Below are positions 1 through 5,363 of a stretch of 5,827 nt of DNA, piece after piece. Below the pieces are notes generated by a model, which saw nothing but the letters and a program-made list of their open reading frames with translations, searched no databases and had not been told where the DNA came from. Each line of letters opens with the position of its first letter. The stretch's first letter is position 1. Location of the stretch: assembly GCA_964571595.1 (NCBI GenBank), contig CAZNCJ010000110.1, forward strand, positions 1 to 5,827. The letters run 5' to 3'. The stretch is from CALCKU01 sp964571595 (GTDB lineage: Bacteria; Pseudomonadota; Alphaproteobacteria; Caulobacterales; Maricaulaceae). Made by a program: the position numbers and the translations under genes.

Positions 1-643
1 TTTGAACATTATCAAAAGTCAGTCCGTGACCAAAATGCACTTCCAGCCCAAGATTATGGGCCTGCTTAGCCCCTTCTCTCATATTTACCAAAAAAAGCTC
101 TGCCTTTTGAGTGTCGCCCTCATCAAGAGCGTGTGCATATGCGCCCGTGTGAAATTCTACAATATCCGCGCCAGCCCGTGCTGCCATTTCGATTTGCGCG
201 GGTACGGCTTCTATAAATAAAGAAAGTCGCGAGCCATTAGCACTAAGCTCCCTTACAATCGGTGTTATCGAATTGTGATGGGCGACAACGTCCAAGCCGC
301 CCTCTGTGGTACGTTCTTCGCGCTTTTCCGGCACAAGACAAACAGCATGTGGTTTTAACTTCTTGGCGATTTTGACCATTTGAGGTACGGCGGCCATTTC
401 CATATTCAATGGAATATTTTCACTCTCACACAGTGTTTGCAATCGTTCCATATCATCATCTGTTATATGACGCCGATCTTCACGAAGATGCGCCGTAATC
501 CCGTCTGCGCCAGCACTTATCGCAGCCCAAGCCCCAGCAACAGGATCAGGATGCTTGCCTCTGCGTGCATTGCGTAAGGTGGCAATATGATCAATATTTA
601 CCCCGAGCCGTACGCGTTGAAGATGTGCAGTCTTGCCTGTCAT
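1..643 (-). CDS. pdxJ: Pyridoxine 5'-phosphate synthase PdxJ, 3' end outside the window
   Basis: PdxJ condenses 1-deoxy-D-xylulose 5-phosphate with 3-amino-2-oxopropyl phosphate to make pyridoxine 5'-phosphate, the last ring-forming step of DXP-dependent vitamin B6 synthesis in the cytoplasm. I translated the minus strand from the ATG at 643. It gives 214 residues that align along their whole length with E. coli PdxJ. The N-terminal motif GVNIDHIATLRNAR (residues 14-27) carries the Asn16, Asp18, His19 and Arg27 ligands. ITAHLREDRRHIT (49-61) carries catalytic His52 plus Arg54 and His59. Glu82 in NMEMA matches the second catalytic acid/base, LVPEKR and TTEGGLD (103-118) form the DXP-binding loop, and FGHGLT contains the third catalytic residue, His206. 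The family is usually about 240-250 residues, so roughly 30 C-terminal residues lie beyond the left edge. The start overlaps the pyrE stop as ATGA, which suggests translational coupling. A weak GGA lies five bases upstream. No defect is visible. Confidence 0.97.
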   Translation of the reverse strand, partial: MTGKTAHLQRVRLGVNIDHIATLRNARRGKHPDPVAGAWAAISAGADGITAHLREDRRHITDDDMERLQTLCESENIPLNMEMAAVPQMVKIAKKLKPHAVCLVPEKREERTTEGGLDVVAHHNSITPIVRELSANGSRLSLFIEAVPAQIEMAARAGADIVEFHTGAYAHALDEGDTQKAELFLVNMREGAKQAHNLGLEVHFGHGLTFDNVQ

Positions 644-1224
644 GCTAATCCGCGACTACCTGGCTTAATGGCTGGTATGGCCGCGAGTTCGGGGGGTAGC
701 TGATCTTCGGCATATGCAGGAAACTTGCGCGCGGCCAAACTCACTAAAGGCACCCCAATATCGGCGTCTCCGCCAGAACGATCAAATAAACAGGCTCCGC
801 CAATAACCTTTGCACCAGTGGTTTCAATACTCGCAATACATTCGCGAGATGATAGCCCCGTCGTCACGATATCTTCGACCATGAGAACTTTTTGTCCTTT
901 TTCGAGAGAAAAGCCACGTCTTAAAGTGAAGGTGCCGTTTTCACGTTCCGTAAAAATGGAATCCAGTCCCATATGACGGGCCGTTTCATAACCCGGAATA
1001 ATCCCCCCCATGGCGGGCGCCACGATTATATCGGGTTGAGTGACGAGTTCACGTTTTACTTTCTCAGCGAGCGCTTTACATAATATTTCAGTCGTTTGTG
1101 GATTTTTAAAAATAAACGCTTTTTGCAGAAATACAGGACTGCGCAGGCCGGATGACAAAATGAAATGTCCTTCCAGCAGAGCGCCAGCTTGGCGGAAAAT
1201 ATCCAGTACTTGATCTGTATTCAT
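640..1224 (-). CDS. pyrE: Orotate phosphoribosyltransferase, Thermus-type family
   Basis: PyrE transfers the phosphoribosyl group of PRPP to orotate, giving orotidine 5'-monophosphate, the penultimate step of de novo UMP synthesis. The 194-residue protein has the type I phosphoribosyltransferase fold signature VLMVEDIVTTGLS (residues 113-125). Acidic Glu117-Asp118 and the TTG turn form the PRPP-binding loop. GHFILSSGLRSPVFLQKA (19-36) is the orotate-side N-terminal motif, and PAMGGIIPGYETAR (70-83) is the pyrophosphate-loop region. The flexible loop reads TERENGTFTLRRGF (92-105) instead of the Lys-rich KDHGEGG type of enterobacterial PyrE. As I recall, that is typical of the Thermus-like clade that includes Caulobacter and rhizobial enzymes. 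The length is normal for that clade. The ATG at 1224 lies 17 bases after the rsh stop, with AGG eight bases upstream as the only Shine-Dalgarno candidate. The stop overlaps pdxJ by four bases, so both genes are probably cotranscribed with rsh. Confidence 0.96.
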   Translation of the reverse strand: MNTDQVLDIFRQAGALLEGHFILSSGLRSPVFLQKAFIFKNPQTTEILCKALAEKVKRELVTQPDIIVAPAMGGIIPGYETARHMGLDSIFTERENGTFTLRRGFSLEKGQKVLMVEDIVTTGLSSRECIASIETTGAKVIGGACLFDRSGGDADIGVPLVSLAARKFPAYAEDQLPPELAAIPAIKPGSRGLA

Positions 1225-1232
1225 AATTGGAG

Positions 1233-1246
1233 CCTAAAATTTTAGG
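1233..1246. repeat. Perfect 14-bp palindrome at the rsh–pyrE junction
   Basis: CCTAAAATTTTAGG equals its own reverse complement. It covers the rsh stop codon (TAA at 1242-1244) and the AGG that is the best ribosome-binding candidate for pyrE. Its AT-rich core leaves no room for a stable RNA loop, so it is more likely chance or a protein-binding site than a terminator. The function is unknown. Confidence 0.55.
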
Positions 1247-3467
1247 ATGTTGTTGCGAGATGAGCGCGTTCAGCAGATACCACATAGGCACTGGCTCGCA
1301 TAGCCGCTATTATCTGCAAAAGATGACGATTATCAATGACTTCAACGTCAAATATCATGTCAAAAAAGCTGCTGGAGCGTTTCAGAGTACGGAAATTAGT
1401 GACATTGCCTTTCGATTCGCCAATGGCTTTTGTTACATCGGCCAGCGCACCGGGAACATGTTCCATTGTGACTGAAATGCGTCCGATAGAACTTGTTTGT
1501 GCAGCGGCCCGTCTCCAACCAAGATCTATCCATCTATCTTGATGCTGTTCCAGGGCTTCTAGCTCATCACAATCAATTGTATGAATGGCGACCCCTCGCC
1601 CACCATTTTGTTGATATCCAATAATACGATCTCCTGCTATGGGAGAGCAACAGGCGGACAAATGCAGGCTCACACCCGCCGTCAAGCCGTCCCCTTTTAC
1701 GTAGAGTTTCGCTGTGCTGTCTTCTATTAAGTCGCGCTCAATATCAAAATCGACACTCTCATCATTTGCGCGGGCGGGAAATACGGCTGTCATAAACTGT
1801 GTGCGAGATAAGTCACCACGGCCTAGGGCCTCGTAAAGTTCTTCTATATTTGCCAGGTTCAGGCGCTTTAAAGAATCTCCAAGAGATGTTTCGCTAAAGT
1901 CGCGACCCTCGCGAGCAAAGGCATGTTCGGCCATCATATGACCAATACGGCGAAACTCTAAGGCCTCGCCGTCGCGTGTTAAGCGTCTTAAAGCGGAACG
2001 CGCTTTGCCGGTTACAACTATATTCTCCCATCCCGCTTGAGGTTCTGCCTGACCACCACGTATAATTTTAACAACATCTCCGTTTTGCAATCGTGTCCGC
2101 AAAGCCTGTTCGCGACCATTAATCAATGCCCCAATACATGTATCGCCGACTTTGGTATGTACGGCATAGGCAAAATCAAGCGGTGTGGCGCCGCGTGGTA
2201 ATGAGATCAAATCGCCTTTGGGTGTGAAGGTGAAAACCTGATCTGTAAACATTTCAAGTTTGGCATGTTCCAAGAACTCATCGGCATCACCCGTATGTTC
2301 CATCATTTCGACCAAGGGGCGTATACGACGCAGCGGATCGCCGCCGCTTTCTTTGGCCCGTTCTGGATCATAAGCGTAAGATTCGTTTTTATAGGCCCAA
2401 TGGGCCGCAACGCCGCGCTCGGCGACATCTTCCATACGTTCCGTTCTGATTTGGAGTTCTATCCGGTTATTATCAGGCCCCAATATTGTAGTATGTAGCG
2501 ATTGATAGCCATTCGGCTTGGGCACGGAAATGAAATCCCTGAACCGGGACGGCACACATCTATATTCGTCATGTAATATGCCGAGCACCTTATAACACTC
2601 CGCACGATTGCTAACGATCAGCCTAAAAGCGTAAATATCTGATATATCTTCAAAGGACACGCCTTGTCGCTCAAGTTTTTTCCAAATCGCATAGGCGCGT
2701 TTTTCCCGTCCGTACACACGTGCTGTCACACCTTTGCTGTCCATCAAGTCCCTTAGGGCAATCGACATTTCCGAAATAGCGACTTCTTGATCCGTTCGCC
2801 AGCTTCCCAAGCGGTTTGTAATACTTTCAAATGCTGCCGGATTAATGTGTTTAAAAGAGAGATCTTCTAGCTCTGAACATATTCTATCCACGCCTACACG
2901 TCTGGCTAAGGGCGCATAAATCTCCATGGTTTCACGTGATATGCGCTCGCGCGAGCTTTGTTTGGGATGGTGATGCAAAGTGCGCATATTATGCAAACGG
3001 TCACATAGTTTGACCAAGAGGACACGCACATCCTTGCTCATGGCTAAGACAAATTTTTGAAAGTTCTCCGCCTGCTGACGTTCTTTTGTAGCTTCAGGAA
3101 TAGAAAGCTCGACTTGTCCTAATTTCGTAACTCCGTCTACAAGATCAGCTATTTCTGTCGTGAATGTGGCTGCTATCTCATCATATGTTGTCTCAGTGTC
3201 TTCGAGAACATCATGGAGTAAGGCCGTGCAAATGCTTGCGACATCGAGATGGAGCGAGGCGAGTATGCCTGCAACTTCAATAGGATGGGCGTAATACGGA
3301 TCGCCAGAATGGCGCATTTGATTGCCGTGAGCCTTCATTGAGAACACATAAGCACGGTTTAACATGGCCTCATCAACTGATGGGTCATAGTCCCGGACAC
3401 GTTCAACAAGCTCGAACTGGCGCAAATAACTCTGGCGCTTGGGTTTTATTTTAACGGGTTTGTTCAC
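1242..3467 (-). CDS. rsh: Bifunctional (p)ppGpp synthetase/hydrolase, Rsh (RelA/SpoT family)
   Basis: This single long RSH protein would both make (p)ppGpp from ATP and GTP/GDP and degrade it, controlling the stringent response. Counting from GTG 3467 (741 residues), the hydrolase HD domain has Arg52, His61, His85-Asp86 in LLHDVLEDT, and Asp156/Asn160 in CDRLHNMRT, so hydrolysis looks intact. The synthetase domain has YGREKR (252-257), Asp277 in DIYAFR, VPKPNGYQSLHT (315-326) and Glu337 in ELQIRT, so synthesis also looks intact. A TGS domain follows (about 406-471), then a helical region, a Cys-containing segment LSACCSPIAGD (603-613), and a C-terminal ACT domain (about 662-734). The start is uncertain because there is no ATG. 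TTG 3515 lies in a hairpin arm. GTG 3467 gives a natural-looking MNKPVKIKPKR but has no well-spaced ribosome site. TTG 3425 falls almost exactly where many homologues begin (RQ-F/Y-ELVERV) and has a GAG upstream. The neighbours rpoZ, pyrE and pdxJ fit the alphaproteobacterial pattern. Confidence 0.96.
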   Translation of the reverse strand: MNKPVKIKPKRQSYLRQFELVERVRDYDPSVDEAMLNRAYVFSMKAHGNQMRHSGDPYYAHPIEVAGILASLHLDVASICTALLHDVLEDTETTYDEIAATFTTEIADLVDGVTKLGQVELSIPEATKERQQAENFQKFVLAMSKDVRVLLVKLCDRLHNMRTLHHHPKQSSRERISRETMEIYAPLARRVGVDRICSELEDLSFKHINPAAFESITNRLGSWRTDQEVAISEMSIALRDLMDSKGVTARVYGREKRAYAIWKKLERQGVSFEDISDIYAFRLIVSNRAECYKVLGILHDEYRCVPSRFRDFISVPKPNGYQSLHTTILGPDNNRIELQIRTERMEDVAERGVAAHWAYKNESYAYDPERAKESGGDPLRRIRPLVEMMEHTGDADEFLEHAKLEMFTDQVFTFTPKGDLISLPRGATPLDFAYAVHTKVGDTCIGALINGREQALRTRLQNGDVVKIIRGGQAEPQAGWENIVVTGKARSALRRLTRDGEALEFRRIGHMMAEHAFAREGRDFSETSLGDSLKRLNLANIEELYEALGRGDLSRTQFMTAVFPARANDESVDFDIERDLIEDSTAKLYVKGDGLTAGVSLHLSACCSPIAGDRIIGYQQNGGRGVAIHTIDCDELEALEQHQDRWIDLGWRRAAAQTSSIGRISVTMEHVPGALADVTKAIGESKGNVTNFRTLKRSSSFFDMIFDVEVIDNRHLLQIIAAMRASAYVVSAERAHLATTS

Positions 3468-3473
3468 GCCTAT

Positions 3474-3502
3474 GCTATAGGCAAGTTCGCTCTCTCTCGC
3501 AA
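3474..3502 (-). promoter_or_regulatory. Possible sigma-70-like promoter for rsh–pyrE–pdxJ
   Basis: On the minus strand TTGCGA (3497-3502) and TATAGC (3474-3479) are 17 bases apart. Each matches the sigma-70 consensus at four of six positions. Initiation six or seven bases downstream of the -10 would fall at or next to GTG 3467. That would make this start leaderless, or give a leader of about 40 bases if TTG 3425 is used. The placement just after a terminator-like hairpin is consistent, but the matches are modest and could be chance. Confidence 0.35.
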
Positions 3503-3536
3503 AAGAAAAAACCAAGTTTCACATCAGCATGAAACT
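3501..3536 (-). terminator. Weak terminator-like hairpin downstream of rpoZ
   Basis: Downstream of the rpoZ stop on the minus strand, AGTTTCA and TGAAACT form a perfect 7-bp stem (3515-3536) with an eight-base loop. A T-rich run follows (3501-3514, containing TTTTTTCTTTT). The stem is AT-rich and therefore weak, so partial termination or 3'-end protection of the rpoZ message is more likely than a hard stop. The TTG at 3515 sits in its 3' arm, which argues against that codon as the rsh start. Confidence 0.45.
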
Positions 3537-3575
3537 GACGAGACGTGTTTGAGATGAAGTTTTCTGGGGTAAAAC

Positions 3576-3950
3576 CTAGAAACGATTGTCAGGACCGTTA
3601 TCACGGTCACTTTGCAGGGCCTTCATCATATCGGCTTCGGACATTTCGGTTGGACGCTCAGCGTCACCGTGTTCAAGCGCCAAGATTGGGGCCTGATCTT
3701 CTTCGTCCGGCATATCATCATCAATGATAACACGTTGTAGACCTGTTACGAGGCTATCGCGTAAATCTGTTAAATCCAGATTTTCTTCAGCAAGCTCTCT
3801 GAGGGAAACTACTGGCGTTTTGTCATTGTCGCGATCAACAGTAAGCGCCGCACCCGCAGAAATATTACGAGAACGATGTGCTGCAAGCAACACTAGATCA
3901 AAGCGGTTTGGAATTTTTTCAACGCAATCTTCAACAGTAACGCGAGCCAT
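3576..3950 (-). CDS. rpoZ: DNA-directed RNA polymerase omega subunit
   Basis: Omega binds the beta' subunit, helps RNA polymerase assembly and, in proteobacteria, helps form a (p)ppGpp-binding site. The 124-residue protein starts MARVTVEDCVEKIPNRFDLVLLAAHRSRNIS, the conserved omega N-terminus. RFDLVLLAAHRSR (residues 16-28) is the family core, and TPVVSLRELAEENLD (45-59) is the second conserved block, matching the usual NPVVALREIA. The tail from about residue 75 is strongly acidic (IDDDMPDEED at 76-85) and makes the protein longer than the roughly 90-residue E. coli omega. As I recall, such tails are usual in alphaproteobacteria. The ATG has an excellent AAGGAG five bases upstream. The gene precedes rsh on the same strand, linking the polymerase subunit with the alarmone enzyme. 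No defect is visible. Confidence 0.96.
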   Translation of the reverse strand: MARVTVEDCVEKIPNRFDLVLLAAHRSRNISAGAALTVDRDNDKTPVVSLRELAEENLDLTDLRDSLVTGLQRVIIDDDMPDEEDQAPILALEHGDAERPTEMSEADMMKALQSDRDNGPDNRF

Positions 3951-3955
3951 ATTAT

Positions 3956-3961
3956 CTCCTT
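3956..3961 (-). promoter_or_regulatory. Strong ribosome binding site of rpoZ
   Basis: AAGGAG lies five bases before the rpoZ ATG. It is much closer to consensus than the sites in front of rsh, pyrE, pdxJ or the AsmA-like gene. It lies only eight bases beyond the T-tract of the adjacent hairpin, so any folding of that leader could affect its access. Confidence 0.8.
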
Positions 3962-3969
3962 AAGGATCT

Positions 3970-4010
3970 AAAAATCCTGAAATGCCGAGCAAGACTCGAC
4001 ATTTGGCAGG
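3970..4010 (-). terminator. Intrinsic terminator-like hairpin after the M48 gene and before rpoZ
   Basis: On the minus strand, AAATGTCGAG and CTCGGCATTT pair over ten base pairs (one G·U) around the loop TCTTG (3980-4004). CCTG and CAGG extend the stem across a two-base bulge to 3976-4010. TTTTT follows at 3970-3974. This is a good intrinsic terminator for transcripts coming from the M48 gene, whose stop is at 4059. It ends only nine bases before the rpoZ AAGGAG, so any rpoZ promoter upstream of it would have to transcribe through it. Confidence 0.7.
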
Positions 4011-4039
4011 CTTATAAGCAGCTTTTATCCAGCATGCAA
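4011..4039 (-). promoter_or_regulatory. Possible sigma-70-like promoter for rpoZ
   Basis: On the minus strand TTGCAT (4034-4039) and TATAAG (4011-4016) are separated by 17 bases. The -10 matches consensus at five of six positions and the -35 at three of six. The -10 lies within the 10-bp palindrome GCTTATAAGC (4010-4019). Initiation about seven bases downstream would start the message at the base of the hairpin at 3976-4010, putting that hairpin in the rpoZ leader. I see no better candidate between the two genes. Confidence 0.4.
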
Positions 4040-4058
4040 GCCAGTAAAAATCTTATTT

Positions 4059-5003
4059 TTATGCACTCACTTTAGGCAGTCTGATGCTCTTCCAGCCCTG
4101 AGATCCCAAGGCTTCCTGAGCTGTGATGAAATTATGTAAATCTCTCGCACGGCGTGAAGGGTCAGGATGGGTTGATAAAAGCTCTGGCTGACGTGCCGGG
4201 CTTGCTTCCGCCATTTTCTCCCATAGCTTAACACTTTGATATGGATCATATCCGGCTTTTTGCATATAGAGCGCTCCAAGCAAATCAGATTGGCTCTCAT
4301 GTTTGCGTGAAAACGGCAGTAAGACACCCAATTGAAGCCCCATGCCCAGAGCGCCATTTATGAGCTGTGTGTTTCTGTTGACCGAATTGAGACAATTATT
4401 GCGTTCAATACCTGCCAGCGTCCGGCACCGTTTAGCCCCTTGTGATCCGGCAAGGATAGTCCCGGCTGTTACCGCTAATTGTCCGGCCATTTGCTGGCTC
4501 ACACGCTCGGCAGCATGTTTACCTGTCACGTGTCCGACCTCATGGCCCATAATGGCCGCAATTTGGTCATCACTACCGGCAAAATCCATCATGCCTTTAT
4601 AAAACCCTACGCGGTTACCCGGTAGGACAAAGGCGTTACGTGTGTCTTGATCAAAGACCTCGTAATCCCATTTTTCTTGTGATTTATTGGCACCGCGTGC
4701 GATCCGCGAGCCAATATTGGCTAATCGGTTCGTGTAGCGAGGATCATTTGATGTAGGAACTTTTGCCTTTGCATCAGCCCAGCTGGCAGCAGCCATTGAA
4801 CTTAATTGGCTATCACCCACGAGTAGAAATTGCTTCGCGCCTGTTTCAGCATTCGTAGCGCAGCCTGTCATGACAGGCGTTGTTGCAACGACTGCACCGC
4901 CTGCAGCGAGTCCCCTTAAGATACGTCTACGTTCAACAACATGTTCTTCAACGACATCCTTGGCTGTACTGGCTACAGGATTATGATTGTGATTTGTACA
5001 CAT
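4059..5003 (-). CDS. Tat-exported lipoprotein metalloprotease, M48 family (LoiP/YggG-like)
   Basis: This is a probable zinc endopeptidase anchored in the envelope, likely in protein quality control as known for M48 relatives such as LoiP. The substrate cannot be inferred. The 314-residue protein has a long polar N-region, then a twin-arginine motif ERRRILR (residues 24-30), a hydrophobic stretch, and a lipobox MTGC ending at Cys48, the predicted lipidated residue after signal peptidase II cleavage. The zinc site is HEVGH (His154, Glu155, His158) with third ligand Glu236 in ESQSD (236-240). FVLPGNRVGFYKGMMDF (125-141) and LLSTHPDPSRRA near the C-terminus are also typical of the family. An extra Cys193/Cys204 pair sits between the zinc motif halves and could form a disulfide. 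The ATG is supported by GGAGG seven bases upstream. Transcription probably ends at the hairpin at 3970-4010. It diverges from the AsmA-like gene, and both products belong to the envelope. Confidence 0.92.
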   Translation of the reverse strand: MCTNHNHNPVASTAKDVVEEHVVERRRILRGLAAGGAVVATTPVMTGCATNAETGAKQFLLVGDSQLSSMAAASWADAKAKVPTSNDPRYTNRLANIGSRIARGANKSQEKWDYEVFDQDTRNAFVLPGNRVGFYKGMMDFAGSDDQIAAIMGHEVGHVTGKHAAERVSQQMAGQLAVTAGTILAGSQGAKRCRTLAGIERNNCLNSVNRNTQLINGALGMGLQLGVLLPFSRKHESQSDLLGALYMQKAGYDPYQSVKLWEKMAEASPARQPELLSTHPDPSRRARDLHNFITAQEALGSQGWKSIRLPKVSA

Positions 5004-5021
5004 ATATTTTCCTCCGATTCT

Positions 5022-5052
5022 AATGAGCCATAACTCATTTCGTATTAGTATA
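5022..5052 (-). promoter_or_regulatory. Possible -10 box and operator-like inverted repeat before the M48 gene
   Basis: AATGAG and CTCATT form a perfect 6-bp inverted repeat with a six-base spacer (5022-5039), ending seven bases before the GGAGG of the M48 gene. On the minus strand TATACT (5047-5052) matches a -10 box at five of six positions, but I find no convincing -35. The repeat would lie around or just after the transcription start, where a repressor operator or a small leader hairpin could act. The regulator is unknown. Confidence 0.35.
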
Positions 5053-5142
5053 GCTCAAATATATAGCTGAAGACAGAGCGCGAGTCAGTTTTTTTACAGC
5101 TTAAATCTCCCAGTTTTGTCCTGTTTTAAGAGGCTTTGGTAA

Positions 5143-5156
5143 TTTGTGCTCACAAA
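5143..5156. repeat. Short perfect inverted repeat, possible regulator site
   Basis: TTTGTG and CACAAA flank a two-base centre (CT), a compact 14-bp dyad. It resembles a dimeric transcription-factor site in size, but the half-site spacing does not match CRP/FNR boxes. No regulator can be named. Confidence 0.3.
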
Positions 5157-5223
5157 AGTTTTACTCTGAATTGTTACATATAGCCCCGCAATCCTGTGAT
5201 ATTTAGTTTATGTTCATTTAGAA

Positions 5224-5234
5224 TGTGGTCCACA
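5224..5234. repeat. Short 11-bp inverted repeat TGTGG-T-CCACA
   Basis: Five-base perfect arms sit around a single central T, roughly 130 bases upstream of the AsmA-like start. It is short enough to arise by chance, but it is one of several dyads in this gap. The function is unknown. Confidence 0.25.
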
Positions 5235-5268
5235 GACTGATGTTAATTCGCAGGGTCCTGATGGATTC

Positions 5269-5294
5269 TAATTAAGTGGTCGCGGTGTAATTAA
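5269..5294. repeat. Two TAATTAA copies 19 bases apart
   Basis: TAATTAA occurs at 5269-5275 and again at 5288-5294, separated by a GC-richer 12-base spacer. The 19-base period is close to two helical turns, so both would face the same side of the DNA, 70-95 bases upstream of the rightward gene. The spacing does not match the CtrA TTAA-N7-TTAA box. Chance is possible in AT-rich DNA. Confidence 0.3.
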
Positions 5295-5363
5295 TAAATC
5301 GATTTACCCGCAACTAATCCGTAACGGCAGTAAAAAGCAGTAGTAGAAATAGTCAGTAAGAAC

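Larger units (their letters stand above)
5004..5363. other. Divergent intergenic region between the M48 and AsmA-like genes
   Basis: These 360 bases contain no open frame that I can support and no recognisable RNA gene. They hold the M48 ribosome site and upstream repeat on the left, and several small palindromes in the middle (listed separately). Short T-rich runs (for example seven T at 5089-5095) lack a preceding stem and are not terminators. No convincing sigma-70 pair was found for the rightward gene. Three GANTC sequences (5016-5020, 5082-5086, 5264-5268) could be CcrM methylation sites if the host has that enzyme. Confidence 0.6.

Noticed and set aside
2..577. Two rightward open frames (2-220 and 380-577)
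   Set aside because: They lie antisense to pdxJ, which has full-length family motifs. The predicted peptides show no domain and are shadows of its codons.
725..1542. Rightward open frames at 725-976, 1227-1475 and 1336-1542, and a leftward frame at 1106-1291
   Set aside because: All overlap pyrE or rsh in other frames, have no recognisable motif, and would require overlapping genes with no ribosome-site support.
3545..3963. Rightward frames opposite rpoZ
   Set aside because: They mirror the rpoZ coding sequence. Low-complexity Arg/Ser-rich peptides are typical of antisense reading.
4067..4602. Frames inside the M48 gene on both strands
   Set aside because: The M48 frame carries the zinc motif, signal peptide and conserved C-terminus, so the others are shadows.
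5085..5101. Run of seven T as a possible terminator
   Set aside because: No stable stem precedes it on either strand.
5243..5294. TTAA-containing stretches as CtrA boxes
   Set aside because: None has the TTAA-N7-TTAA spacing expected for a full CtrA site.
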